Below, piece by piece: positions 35,304 through 43,771 of a stretch of 64,000 nt of DNA; position 1 is the first letter of the stretch; every line of letters starts with the position of its first letter. Under the pieces are notes generated by a model, which saw nothing but the letters and a program-made list of their open reading frames with translations, made no database searches and was not told the DNA's origin. Source of the DNA: Sulfolobus sp. S-194. GTDB taxonomy: Archaea; Thermoproteota; Thermoprotei_A; Sulfolobales; Sulfolobaceae. The stretch is taken from NCBI RefSeq assembly GCF_012222305.1, contig NZ_CP035730.1, positions 992,001 through 1,056,000 on the forward strand, read 5' to 3'. The position numbers were made by a program, and so were the translations under genes.

Positions 35304-35837
35304 TTACTTTGTTTTAACATTTTTAATTAGAGTATAGACATAAATTTTTTTATCTATATTAGGAGGATTTATTATGTAGCAAAGAAGTCCTCCAAAGAAG
35401 GATCTAATCCTAATGAGGTTCTCGGCATCTTCTGAATTAAAAATCTTTAAACTTATTTTCCTTACTACTGAATCGCATAATTCTCTGATGTTTTCACTTA
35501 ATTCCTTATAAAGGTTCATTGCAGATAAAGTATGTAAGAAAAGCTTTCTCATTGTAGGATTATCATATTTTTCTAAGTACTTAGTTCCTATACATTCTAA
35601 AATTTCTCCTCCATTTGCAATGCAATCTTCAACTATATCCAATGGAATGCTCTTTTTTGCTACCTCTAAAATTAGCTGATCCTTAGTTTTGAAGTGCCAG
35701 AAAATTATACCTTTTGATACACCGGCTTTTTTACTTATTTCATCAACTGAAGCTTTAAAGAAATCCTCTTCTGCAAACACTTCAATAGCAGCTTGCAATA
35801 TTTTTTCTCTTGTTGCTTCTTCATTTCTTTGTCTCAT
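35304..35837 (-). CDS. TetR-family regulator
   Basis: This 177-residue protein has the TetR DNA-binding domain at residues 8-55 (TREKILQAAIEVFAEEDFFKASVDEISKKAGVSKGIIFWHFKTKDQLIL) and a divergent helical ligand domain. It lies 31 bases after the TauE gene on the same strand and is probably the third gene of the FmdE-TauE-TetR unit. A palindrome matching TetR-type sites lies upstream of the first gene, so autorepression of the whole unit is likely. Confidence 0.9.
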   Translation of the reverse strand: MRQRNEEATREKILQAAIEVFAEEDFFKASVDEISKKAGVSKGIIFWHFKTKDQLILEVAKKSIPLDIVEDCIANGGEILECIGTKYLEKYDNPTMRKLFLHTLSAMNLYKELSENIRELCDSVVRKISLKIFNSEDAENLIRIRSFFGGLLCYIINPPNIDKKIYVYTLIKNVKTK

Positions 35838-35868
35838 ATTTTATTACTCGTATATCGGCTTTAAAGGC

Positions 35869-36633
35869 TTAGATTAATCCCACTAGTACTTTTACTAGTA
35901 CAAACACTATTATCGTCATTATTGTATATTTTACTAGTGTAGTCCTCATCTTATTCATTAAATAAGATCCAGTGAACCCTCCCAGAATTCCACCAAATAA
36001 TATCACTATCCATAAGTCATAACTGATCCCTCTCAAGAGGAATAAATAGCTAGTAAAACCACTTGCAGAACTGAATAGTGCAATATAACCCGCTGTAGCA
36101 GATACCTTTTTATAATCTGTCTCAATAAGTGCTAAAACTGGTAAAATTATCATTCCACCTCCTACTCCAAGCAAGCCACCAAGAAATCCAGCTATAGCTC
36201 CGACTAGTATACCAAATAAATATCCCTTGATATTTCCAGAGAACTTACCAGCTTCTTCTTTTGTCTTTCCTTTTATTAAACTATATAATGTATATCCCAA
36301 GAACGCTACAAAAATCCATAACAATATCTTTCTTGGCGTATTAATACCGATATAAGCACCAATAGGTGCCATAATGACGGCTGGAATAAGAAAGATCGTA
36401 CCCAATTTCCATAGAACTCTTCCTCTCTTTCCATTATTCACTGTGGCAGTTGATAATGAGAATACATTTAATAGAAGTCCTGCTGCCGCAGCTATTGAGA
36501 AAGGTATACCTAAGGAGTAATAAATAGGAATAAGCGTATTAGCTGCTCCCACTCCAGCTATTGCAAACAACGCAGATATTATCCAGGTTAAAATAAATAT
36601 TAATGTTAAAAAAACTGTATTCATATTTTTCAC
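35869..36633 (-). CDS. TauE/SafE-family anion exporter
   Basis: This 254-residue membrane protein has about eight helices and the duplicated TauE/SafE glycine motif (GVGAANTLIPIYYSLGIPFSIAAAAG in the first half, FLGGLLGVGGGMIILPVLALIETDYKKVSATAG in the second). The family exports sulfite, sulfoacetate or related organosulfur anions. Its start overlaps the end of the FmdE-like gene by 4 bases, so the two are translationally coupled. A role in sulfur compound handling fits a sulfur-metabolising host but is inferred. Confidence 0.9.
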   Translation of the reverse strand: MKNMNTVFLTLIFILTWIISALFAIAGVGAANTLIPIYYSLGIPFSIAAAAGLLLNVFSLSTATVNNGKRGRVLWKLGTIFLIPAVIMAPIGAYIGINTPRKILLWIFVAFLGYTLYSLIKGKTKEEAGKFSGNIKGYLFGILVGAIAGFLGGLLGVGGGMIILPVLALIETDYKKVSATAGYIALFSSASGFTSYLFLLRGISYDLWIVILFGGILGGFTGSYLMNKMRTTLVKYTIMTIIVFVLVKVLVGLI

Positions 36634-37244
36634 CTCTTATTTCTTTCAATTTCATAACAACGTGGACAGAGTTTCTTACCATTAAATATTTTGATGTAAT
36701 TCTCGTATGTTGGCTCTCCGCAATTATCGCATACTATTCTTGTCATCGTTTTCTTAGAAGGGTTATAAGTAAAGTCCTTGAGAAATTCGTAATAGAATAA
36801 TTCATCAAAATCCTTAGAAAGAACATAATTTATGACCTCATCTGCAACATCTCTGGGGACTTGGGATGCTGGTACTCCGGACTTTCTATACTTAAAAAAT
36901 TCAAATTTACTGCACGCATCAAGAATTTCAGGCTTAGGTCTTATTCTTACCGCGCCTTTGCCTGGTTTATAAACAACTATAGCCATTTTACCGTATTCGA
37001 GTCTCTTATAATTTCCCTTGCCGTATGTGCAACCTGTGGCTATTTGGACTCCGTCGTCAAAACAGCCTTGATGGTGTTCATCTCCAGTTTCAGAAAAAAT
37101 ATAAGTTCCAGTATCTTTCTCTTTATCGATTCCTAATAACTTTAGAGCGTATTTGCCTGCCAGATATCCTAGTGGCATTGCAGGACATCTGTGTCCGTGA
37201 AATTCGAATGCCCATTCAGGGATTTCGTGTCTTGTGCTTTGCAT
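36630..37244 (-). CDS. FmdE-family protein with C-terminal zinc ribbon
   Basis: This 204-residue protein has the FmdE pattern: FHGHRCPAMPLGYLAGKYAL at the N-terminus, DEHHQGCFDDGVQIATGCTYGKGN in the middle, and VVYKPGKGAVRIRPKP. A C-terminal treble-clef-like zinc ribbon has CDNC and CPRC. FmdE was named from formylmethanofuran dehydrogenase operons, but most members occur in non-methanogens with unknown role. It is the first gene of a unit with TauE/SafE and TetR. A TATA-like TTTAAATT at about 37280-37287 and a TetR-type operator precede it. Confidence 0.9.
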   Translation of the reverse strand: MQSTRHEIPEWAFEFHGHRCPAMPLGYLAGKYALKLLGIDKEKDTGTYIFSETGDEHHQGCFDDGVQIATGCTYGKGNYKRLEYGKMAIVVYKPGKGAVRIRPKPEILDACSKFEFFKYRKSGVPASQVPRDVADEVINYVLSKDFDELFYYEFLKDFTYNPSKKTMTRIVCDNCGEPTYENYIKIFNGKKLCPRCYEIERNKR

Positions 37245-37261
37245 TTTATTTCATCTATTAA

Positions 37262-37277
37262 TTGACTAGTCAGTCAA
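37262..37277. promoter_or_regulatory. TetR-type operator before the FmdE-TauE-TetR unit
   Basis: TTGACTAGTCAGTCAA contains inverted arms TTGAC and GTCAA around TAGTCA. It closely resembles the TGACT/AGTCA repeats bound by TetR proteins. It lies between the presumed TATA box (37280-37287, minus strand) and the start codon at 37244, where a bound repressor would block initiation. Confidence 0.7.
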
Positions 37278-37507
37278 TAATTTAAAGTTATCCATTTATA
37301 TGTTTAAATACATTAAAACCAAGATTCATTAGGTATGGTAAAAATATTCTCAGTTATTATTACTACATATATTAGGAAAATAATCCATCTTCCATGTGGC
37401 CTTGTGTATCGTTGTAATCCGGATATTATGCATCCAAAACATTCATAATGCAGTCCTTATGATAATATATCATACTTTTCTAATAGCCTCTTCCGTTGGC
37501 ATCAGTA

Positions 37508-37925
37508 TTATTTATTTTTCTCTAAAATTTCGTGTAATTTGGAATATATTGCTTCAGAGTCAAGAATAGAAACTGCTCCGATCAAGAATTTTATTTTAGA
37601 TTCTAGAATTCGAGCTTATTATAGTACCCTTTGAGTGATTAAGGTAATTCATCATAACTACTAGCCTTAATTTTAGACTTAGTATAGATATTATAATTTG
37701 ATATGTCTATGTCTACTAGAAGCCAGTCTGACTTAGAAAGTGATAAAACTTTTTCGAAATAGTTGAATCTAAGTTTTAGCATCAACTGTGGTTCTTTTTA
37801 GTTTAGAAAGTTCAGTAACAGAATCTTTTGATAAGCCGTAAAGTGAATTCTCTCTAATAATTGAGCTTTATGCCGTATTCATCTATCATGAAATTTTTAC
37901 TTTCTATGTCTTTAATACTATGATA
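37508..37925 (-). pseudogene. Decayed protein gene with several frameshifts
   Basis: Minus-strand frames in order read KDIESKNFMIDEYGIKLN, ENSLYGLSKDSVTELSKLKR, NYFEKVLSLSKSDWLLVDID, KIKASSYDELP and KFLIGAVSILDSEAIYSKLH, ending EILEKNK at a stop at 37508. They lie in the right order and orientation but are split by stops and shifts, so this is one dead gene. The family is not recognised. The remaining sequence between 37261 and 38087 is AT-rich without features. Confidence 0.6.
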
Positions 37926-38087
37926 CATATAAACATAAGCCTAAACAAACTATTAATATAATTTTTTTAGAAATATTTTTATATAAAATTAAATACAAAG
38001 GTAATAATAATGTATTAATAATACATATAGAGTCTAAACTAGCCAAATAGTGAAAAGGTTATTGTGACATAGAAAGATTTATTAATT

Positions 38088-38109
38088 TCGATATCGAATT
38101 ATATATCGA
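38088..38109. promoter_or_regulatory. Palindromic operator before the His-tailed regulator
   Basis: TCGATAT (38088-38094) and ATATCGA (38103-38109) form a perfect 7-bp inverted repeat ending 7 bases before the ATG at 38116. A TATA-like TTTATTAA lies at about 38078-38085. The palindrome overlaps the expected transcription start, consistent with autoregulation by the winged-helix protein. Confidence 0.65.
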
Positions 38110-38115
38110 TAAAAA

Positions 38116-38409
38116 ATGTTTGGCAGATTAATGAGATTAGGTGGATACCAAGTACTTGAATCTCTAAAAAGTGGTCCAATAAAGGTATCTCAATTAAGGA
38201 ACTCAGTTTCGCTATATGGTAGTGCCTTCGATTTTGTACTAAGTCAATTAGTGCTAGCAGGATTAGTTAGAAAGTTTGAAAAGGACGACGAAGAATATGT
38301 AGAACTTACTGACCTAGGTAAAAGCTTTCCGTACTACTGGGGTTACGGACCATATCCAAGACATGGATCATTCCATGGGCCTCATCATGGACACCACGGT
38401 TGGTGGTAA
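38116..38409 (+). CDS. Winged-helix regulator with His-rich tail
   Basis: The 97 residues contain a compact winged helix (GGYQVLESLKSGPIKVSQLRNSV, then GSAFDFVLSQLVLAGLVRKFEK and EEYVELTDLGKSF) followed by an unusual tail, YYWGYGPYPRHGSFHGPHHG and then HHGWW, with six His in the last 16 residues. The tail could bind nickel, copper, zinc or another metal and link DNA binding to metal level; this is inference. A perfect palindrome directly precedes the gene. No metal transporter is adjacent, so the regulon is unknown. Confidence 0.82.
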   Translation: MFGRLMRLGGYQVLESLKSGPIKVSQLRNSVSLYGSAFDFVLSQLVLAGLVRKFEKDDEEYVELTDLGKSFPYYWGYGPYPRHGSFHGPHHGHHGWW

Positions 38410-38466
38410 AAGTTTTTTTAGCAGTTTACGTCTTTTTTTTCTTTTTAAACAGCTCCCTAAATCCCA

Positions 38467-38610
38467 GACGTAGGAGTAATTGCTGATCCTGGATTAACTG
38501 CAGTAGTAGATATTGTAAATTATATTCTCTTTAATAGTTATACATTGGTAGAAAATTATTTTACCGATGTCAATTATAAATTAGCTTTTCAAACTACACC
38601 ACAGAATTAG
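38467..38610 (+). pseudogene. Gene fragment, about 47 residues
   Basis: The plus strand reads DVGVIADPGLTAVVDIVNYI and continues to AFQTTPQN and a stop, with no start codon upstream. It looks like the C-terminus of a lost protein. The family is not recognised. Confidence 0.35.
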
Positions 38611-38670
38611 GTGCACCTTTAGATTGATCCATGCTTAATTATTCAGATTATTATATAGATTAGAAGGCTG

Positions 38671-38886
38671 CTAAGATATTATTCTTAATCGCATATAATT
38701 ATTTCTAGTTTTTAATATTTCCATCCTTTCCTCGTAAATAACTCCTTGCATAATCTTCGTATATTCCTCAGTATATTTTGCCAAACTCTCTCCTAACTTT
38801 AAAGCTTTTTTAACATCTTCTTCAGAGAACAATTGTGGAAGTATCTTCCAGAAATATATGAAAATTCTATGATTATGGAAAATACT
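38671..38886 (-). pseudogene. PaREP1/HEPN-like remnant
   Basis: Minus-strand frame lacking a start: FWKILPQLFSEEDVKKALKL, then GESLAKYTEEYTKIMQGVIY and RLRIIS before the stop. The amphipathic helices and the EEYTKI pattern fit the second half of a PaREP1-type protein. It is part of the decayed toxin-antitoxin region. The rest of 38611-39281 is AT-rich with nothing I can support. Confidence 0.45.
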
Positions 38887-39281
38887 TGTTGTTTTAATAA
38901 AAAGTTATTTAAGTTACAAGGATCATTTAACGTTTTTATAATTTAGGAAATTTTATGAATTTTAAAGATCTCAAGTTAACGGAAATATCAAAATTCCACT
39001 TAAGTTGAATATTCTGCTCAATATTAAATAATACTAGATTATAAAACATTTTTGCATAGAAAAATTTATTTGTTATAGAAACTGCTTAGCATTAGTCATA
39101 GAATAGTTTACTATATATTACGACATATCCAACCTTTATTTTAAAATTCTGAAGAACGTGATTAGTTAAGTTCCTATGAAAAGCCAGTTAGTACATGTTT
39201 TAACGAGTATTCTATCTGTTGTCTGAGGAACAAAAAAGTTATCGTAAAATCTGAGTGTAAGTCCTATCAATTAAAGATTTA

Positions 39282-39674
39282 ATGCTACGAGTGGAGACTT
39301 ATTTAATGGAGTTTTTAAAACGTAACGCCTTAGATTTCCTAAATTACGCTAAGCTTCTATTGCATGACAACAAATATAACTTAGCGTTATTCTCTTTAGA
39401 GCAAGCGTTACAACTCGGATTAAAATATTACATTTCAATGTTAACCGGTTCTTTCCCAAAAACGCATGACGTAGTAGATTTGCTGAAAAAGATTATAGAA
39501 CTTACTAGAAATAAAAAGCTAAAAGAAATCTTAGATTCAGAAATCTCGACATTAGATTTGTTAAAACAAGCTTATATTGCTTCTATGTATTTGCCCACTA
39601 CTTATGATAAAGAAGCCGTGGAAAAAACTTTAAATGTAGTAGAGGCGATATTGAATGAACTGGGAATATCTTAA
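39282..39674 (+). CDS. HEPN-domain protein (toxin of HEPN-MNT pair)
   Basis: This 130-residue all-helical HEPN protein reads FLKRNALDFLNYAKLLLHDNKYNLALFSLEQALQLGLKYYISML, then THDVVDLLKKIIEL, with helices following. The H in KTHDVVDL corresponds to the conserved histidine in many HEPN proteins. It overlaps the MNT nucleotidyltransferase gene by 20 bases, the standard gene order for this pair. HEPN toxins cut RNA and are neutralised by the partner, which AMPylates them (known for HepT/MntA). A complete R-x4-6-H catalytic motif is not obvious, so activity is uncertain. Confidence 0.85.
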   Translation: MLRVETYLMEFLKRNALDFLNYAKLLLHDNKYNLALFSLEQALQLGLKYYISMLTGSFPKTHDVVDLLKKIIELTRNKKLKEILDSEISTLDLLKQAYIASMYLPTTYDKEAVEKTLNVVEAILNELGIS

Positions 39675-39999
39675 GAGAAAGTGGGAAGAGAGGAAAGAAA
39701 TACTTAAAAACGCCAGACAATACGTGAAATTAATCAAAGAGATCTGTGTTAAAAAGATAGACCCGGAATGTAGGGTAATATTGTTTGGCTCTATAGCACG
39801 AGGAAATTATAGAATTGACAGTGACATAGATGTACTGATAATAACTGATAAGGCTAAAAGTGTATGGGATAAAGCTAATATTGAGGTAATTATCGAAAGG
39901 GAGTTAAATATAGGAGATCCTTTCGAGTTTCATATAATAAATAAAAATGAATATGAGAATTGGTACAAGAAATTCATTGACGTTTATGAGGAATTTTAG
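39655..39999 (+). CDS. MNT-type minimal nucleotidyltransferase (antitoxin)
   Basis: This 114-residue nucleotidyltransferase has CRVILFGSIARGNYRIDSDIDVLIITD. It carries the GS-x-ARG motif and two catalytic aspartates in SDIDVLI; a third acidic residue is in GDPFEFHII. It is the partner of the preceding HEPN protein, and MNT enzymes inactivate HEPN toxins by adding nucleotides. It appears intact, unlike several neighbours in this region. Confidence 0.9.
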   Translation: MNWEYLKRKWEERKEILKNARQYVKLIKEICVKKIDPECRVILFGSIARGNYRIDSDIDVLIITDKAKSVWDKANIEVIIERELNIGDPFEFHIINKNEYENWYKKFIDVYEEF

Positions 40000-40306
40000 C
40001 TAGAAATCTTATGTATAAATAAAGCGACTCAGACGATATATTCTTAGTACCGTCAATAAACTACTTAAGATGTTAAGTTAAATAATAAGTAACGATAAAG
40101 TATCTATATTGCTAAATAGCCTATTAGGAGATACCTTTATCTCTCTACAAGTCTTCATTGTCTAGAGAATTAAACTGCTCTTAAGTTACACCAAAATAAG
40201 TAAGAGTAATAGAAATACTCCACAAAATACAAAACGTCTATAAAGAAAAATGTATATATTACGAGAAAAAGATAAAAAATAATGATATAGTCTAGGTTGA
40301 ACAGAA

Positions 40307-40453
40307 CCTAAGAAGTTAACTGAGATCGCTATGGAGCTTGAGAAGAAATTAGGGAGGAAAGTTTCTTATTATTATGTGATAAATTATCTAATAGAAAATG
40401 GAGAGAAACGAAAAACATGTAGATGGACTATTCGGAATAGCAAGAATACGTGA
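40307..40453 (+). pseudogene. Possible RHH/VapB-like antitoxin remnant
   Basis: The plus strand reads PKKLTEIAMELEKKLGRKVS, then YYYVINYLIENGEKRKTCRW to a stop, with no promoter or proper start. The helix pair around KVSYYYVINYLIE resembles the second half of a ribbon-helix-helix domain. The surrounding 40000-40690 region has no other gene that I can support. Confidence 0.4.
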
Positions 40454-40690
40454 CTTATTGATGAGTTAATAAAAGTTCATAGGGAAGATTAAAAGAATGT
40501 TCTTGATAGTAATATAATTTTATCTTTTTTTGAAATAAAAATTCTATGAAAATATTACGATGAAATACGTTAGTGCAATAAACCTCATTGACATATAGTC
40601 TTTTTTATGATACTTGCATATTCTGGAAAATATTACTTCCTCTCTTGTCTCTTATAAAAACTATTTTTCCTTTCGCTTCTAATTATAGTT

Positions 40691-41117
40691 GTGAGTGGAA
40701 ATAGGGTTAGATTACTTAAAAAGAGAGCGTTACGCTTTTTAGATGAAGCAAAAAGAGATCTTAACGAAGGGTATTATGATATAGGTGCCTTTCATGTGGA
40801 GCAAGCATTACAATTATATGTTAAAGCTAGTGATCTTTGAACTTTTCGGAAAGGAGTATGAAGGACATGGAATAAGAGAATTGATAAGCTATTTATCAAA
40901 GCTACTTAAGGAAAGCGAATATGAAGATTTAGCCAAAAAGATTAACGAATTAATTGGAGAATATAGGCAACAGTTGATAGCTATTGAGGATGCTTATATA
41001 GATTCTGGGTATGAGAATATCGAATATGAAAGTGAGGATTTAAAACACTTAATTGAAGTCACAGAAATTATAGTAAAATTCTTGGAGAAGGTGATAAAGA
41101 TTGTCAAGTTGGGTTAA
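40691..41117 (+). pseudogene. HEPN-domain gene with a single frameshift
   Basis: From a GTG at 40691 the frame reads VSGNRVRLLKKRALRFLDEA, then KRDLNEGYYDIGAFHVEQAL and QLYVK. The overlapping frame then continues LVIFELFGKEYEGHGIRELI and on to VKLG at 41117. Joined, they make a normal HEPN protein of about 140 residues. One extra base near 40826 (AAAGCTAG) breaks it. The first frame stops at 40840. The partner MNT gene downstream overlaps by 17 bases and is intact. Programmed or transcriptional frameshifting cannot be excluded, though no slippery homopolymer is present. Confidence 0.75.
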
Positions 41118-41445
41118 GTTTAGGTTTTCTCACTTAAGGAGATGGAGAGAATACGCCGAAAAAATAGCAAAAGCCACTGCAGATTTAGAACCAGACTCAG
41201 AAGTTTATGTAATAGGTGGTGTTGCAGAAGATAGAATAACGGTTTTAAGCGATATTGATATACTAATACTAATAAAAAGAAAATTAAACAATAAGGAAAG
41301 AAAGGCGTTAAGAGAAGAAATATTGTTAAGAGCTATGGATGCATACGAACTACCTTTTGATGCACCAGTTGAAATTCATATAGAAGATGAAGAGGGAGCT
41401 AAAAGATTTTTTGAGTTATCAAAGAAAGTGATAAAAATATTGTAA
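41101..41445 (+). CDS. MNT-type nucleotidyltransferase, partner of the frameshifted HEPN gene
   Basis: The 114 residues contain VYVIGGVAEDRITVLSDIDILILIKRK. The GG-x-AE-x in place of GS-x-AR is a variation, but the paired aspartates (SDIDILI) and a third acidic position (DAPVEIHIEDE) are kept. It starts at a TTG inside the end of the HEPN gene. Its toxin partner carries a frameshift, so it may persist as an orphan antitoxin. Confidence 0.82.
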   Translation: MSSWVKFRFSHLRRWREYAEKIAKATADLEPDSEVYVIGGVAEDRITVLSDIDILILIKRKLNNKERKALREEILLRAMDAYELPFDAPVEIHIEDEEGAKRFFELSKKVIKIL

Positions 41446-41732
41446 TTATGGCAATGTAATACAATTTAAATACAGAACGATAATAAATGGGAATAGTTTC
41501 GTGATTTTTCCCATAAGTTAATTATAATCTCTGTCATATTAGAATCTATGAAATCTATAATAAGAGTAAGAAAAAGAGTTATTAAATTAAAACATGAAAT
41601 ATAAATACTTGAGATAAATGCAATGTAACCTTATTGCGCTTTTTCAGATTTTAAAGGACGAGATATTTCCTTTTAGGTCTTTTTATTATAAATATAAAAA
41701 TAAATTAAAAAGAATTAAGATATAAAATTCTA

Positions 41733-43310
41733 CTAATCTTTTGCACTCCTCTCTCCTTCTTCTGCCCATAAGTTTACTTTCTTACCAGCTTGCGTCAGTA
41801 CATGGGGTTTATAAATCTTCAAATATATCGCATAGCCTGTCGCAAATGCTAGGAATATTATAGATATTATTCCTGCTGGAGTTTCTGGGAATACTGGAGG
41901 CCATATAGATGCATATAAAGCATATCCTAAAATCCCAGTAGCCACTGCAGGGGCAACGTAATGTTGTAATATGTGCAATATTGCGTGCGAAAGATCCTTA
42001 TGCTTTTCCTTCAATCTAAAGAATAAAGTTATTAAAGACGTGTTTAAAAGGAAGTGAGTCAATACCATTCCGAATAAAGCCATCGTAGTTAAGAATTCAA
42101 AAGTATCCGCTAGGGCTTGAAGTACATTCGCGTTAGCAGTAGTCGTTGTTAATGCTTGAATAGGATTAAGCCCGTTAATTGTAAACATTGTGAAAGCCGT
42201 TAAGATAGCCGATATAGATGAGGCTATTCCTATAAAAGCTAATGCTCTATAGGGAGTGTGGTATTTTGGATGGATCTTTGAGAACCACTTTGGAATTACA
42301 TTATCCCTAGCCATAGAGAAGTAAACTCTTCCAGCATTACTTTGCATCGCTACCGCATCAGAAAACGCTGAGTTCATTGCAACAAGGAACAATCCCAAAG
42401 ATCCTATTATACCCAAATATAATCCCATCACTATTATACCAGGTATTGTCTGAACATCGGGATTTGGATTTTGAGTTAACGCTGTTAAGTTATTTACTCC
42501 CCAACCTGTAACTATAGCATATGCCATTTCGGTCAATATTGCACCTACTATAAATACGCCTAAGCTCAAAGCCCTCAGTATTTGCTTAGGGTGTTCAACT
42601 TCTTCACCTAGAGGTGCAGATCCTCCATAGCCTATAAAGCTTGTAATTGAGAAGACCATTGCTAACCCTAAAGCTCCCGCAGGTCCTCCGTACGGTGCAA
42701 AATCCTTTGCATATTGGGGCCAGGCAAAGGGATTAAACACAGCTAATGTGTTGTCTGGTGCTTTGGCAATCACTATTGCTCCTATTACTGCTAAAAATGC
42801 TACTTCGAATAGTGAAGCGAATTTTAAAGTAGTAATCTGTGGTCTTATTCCTAATATTGCCAATGTTATTGGAACTATTACGAATACCAGAATTAACGGT
42901 AACCATAGCCAGGATGGTAACACTATATGGTAATAGTAATCTAAGAATGCAGGAATAATAGCACCACCGATGTAAGTAGGAATTGCTGCGGTGCTTGTTA
43001 CCTGATATAAGACGTAAAGTAATCCGGATATAGTAGCTGGTACGGGGCCAAAGGCGTTAGCAATATATCCATAATATCCTCCTGCACTTGCATGCCTTTT
43101 AGCAAGGTGATATAGCGTATTCACTTCCAAATACATAGCTAAGGTAGCCAATAGGAATGCTAAAGGTGTTAATGCGAAGGCGTATGCAATTGCAGAAGTT
43201 ATAAAGGCTACTACATCACATGCTGGAGCCATTGCTGCTATTTCTTCAACTAAAGCACCTAACGTGCTAACTTGACCTTTCTTCAGACGGGGAACTTCTT
43301 CTTGACTCAT
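41733..43310 (-). CDS. Amino-acid permease (APC superfamily)
   Basis: This 525-residue protein has about 12-14 helices. The early helix-1 unwound motif is present as LGALVEEIAAMAPACDVVAFI. SAGGYYGYIANAFGPVPATISG and FSITSFIGYGGSAPLGEEVEHPKQILRAL are characteristic APC segments. It imports or exchanges amino acids at the membrane. Two identical palindromes flank its presumed TATA box, implying tight control by a DNA-binding regulator, for example of Lrp type. The neighbouring gene upstream on the same strand (43391-43771) is separated by this control region. The 41446-41732 stretch is AT-rich without genes. Confidence 0.92.
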   Translation of the reverse strand: MSQEEVPRLKKGQVSTLGALVEEIAAMAPACDVVAFITSAIAYAFALTPLAFLLATLAMYLEVNTLYHLAKRHASAGGYYGYIANAFGPVPATISGLLYVLYQVTSTAAIPTYIGGAIIPAFLDYYYHIVLPSWLWLPLILVFVIVPITLAILGIRPQITTLKFASLFEVAFLAVIGAIVIAKAPDNTLAVFNPFAWPQYAKDFAPYGGPAGALGLAMVFSITSFIGYGGSAPLGEEVEHPKQILRALSLGVFIVGAILTEMAYAIVTGWGVNNLTALTQNPNPDVQTIPGIIVMGLYLGIIGSLGLFLVAMNSAFSDAVAMQSNAGRVYFSMARDNVIPKWFSKIHPKYHTPYRALAFIGIASSISAILTAFTMFTINGLNPIQALTTTTANANVLQALADTFEFLTTMALFGMVLTHFLLNTSLITLFFRLKEKHKDLSHAILHILQHYVAPAVATGILGYALYASIWPPVFPETPAGIISIIFLAFATGYAIYLKIYKPHVLTQAGKKVNLWAEEGERSAKD

Positions 43311-43322
43311 CGCTATTATTAA

Positions 43323-43357
43323 GGGTAACCCTAATATTTAAGACTTTTGGGTAACCC
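43323..43357. promoter_or_regulatory. Twin GGGTAACCC palindromes around the amino-acid permease promoter
   Basis: GGGTAACCC occurs at 43323-43331 and again at 43349-43357. The first is part of TTAAGGGTAACCCTAA and the second of TTTTGGGTAACCCAAAA. Between them, on the minus strand, is a TATA-like TTAAATATT (about 43333-43341), 27 bases before the ATG at 43310. The palindromes are 26 bp apart, roughly two and a half helical turns, and bracket the TATA box. Confidence 0.75.
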
Positions 43358-43390
43358 AAAAATTATTTTTAAATAAAAAATGAATGAAAA

Positions 43391-43771
43391 TTAGTCATTA
43401 ATTATGTAAAAGTCCCTTATAGGTATTGCTCCTTCTTTAGAAAGTGAAAGGATTTGAACTAAAGTCATGTACTCCAATGCATCAATATTATATTCAAGAA
43501 GTTCTATGGCAGCACTATCGGAAAGATCTACCTTTATCTTAATTTTCCCATAATCGATTATATACGAGTTTGTGCATAAAAGAATATTATGGTCATTTTC
43601 ATGCTTAATATTTCTACATGGAGATAAGTCAAGAGGAGTATTTGTAATATGCTTTTCAAATTCTCTTTCATAAGATTCAAGAGTAAATCTCTTGTTGACT
43701 ATACATCTTTCAACTCTCTCCAAATCTTTCTTCTTCAATTTATTCTTAAAAAAATTGATAATTTCATTCAA
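43391..43771 (-). CDS. Hypothetical protein, 126 residues
   Basis: Unrecognised. The basic helical N-terminus (MNEIINFFKNKLKKKDLERVERCIV) is followed by a segment with Cys residues (LDLSPCRNIKHENDHNILLC) and an acidic beta-alpha end (KIKIKVDLSDSAAIELLEYNIDALEYMTLVQIL). It has no transmembrane helices. An AT-rich box (TATATTTTATATTTTTAG around 43800) lies upstream. Confidence 0.6.
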   Translation of the reverse strand: MNEIINFFKNKLKKKDLERVERCIVNKRFTLESYEREFEKHITNTPLDLSPCRNIKHENDHNILLCTNSYIIDYGKIKIKVDLSDSAAIELLEYNIDALEYMTLVQILSLSKEGAIPIRDFYIIND

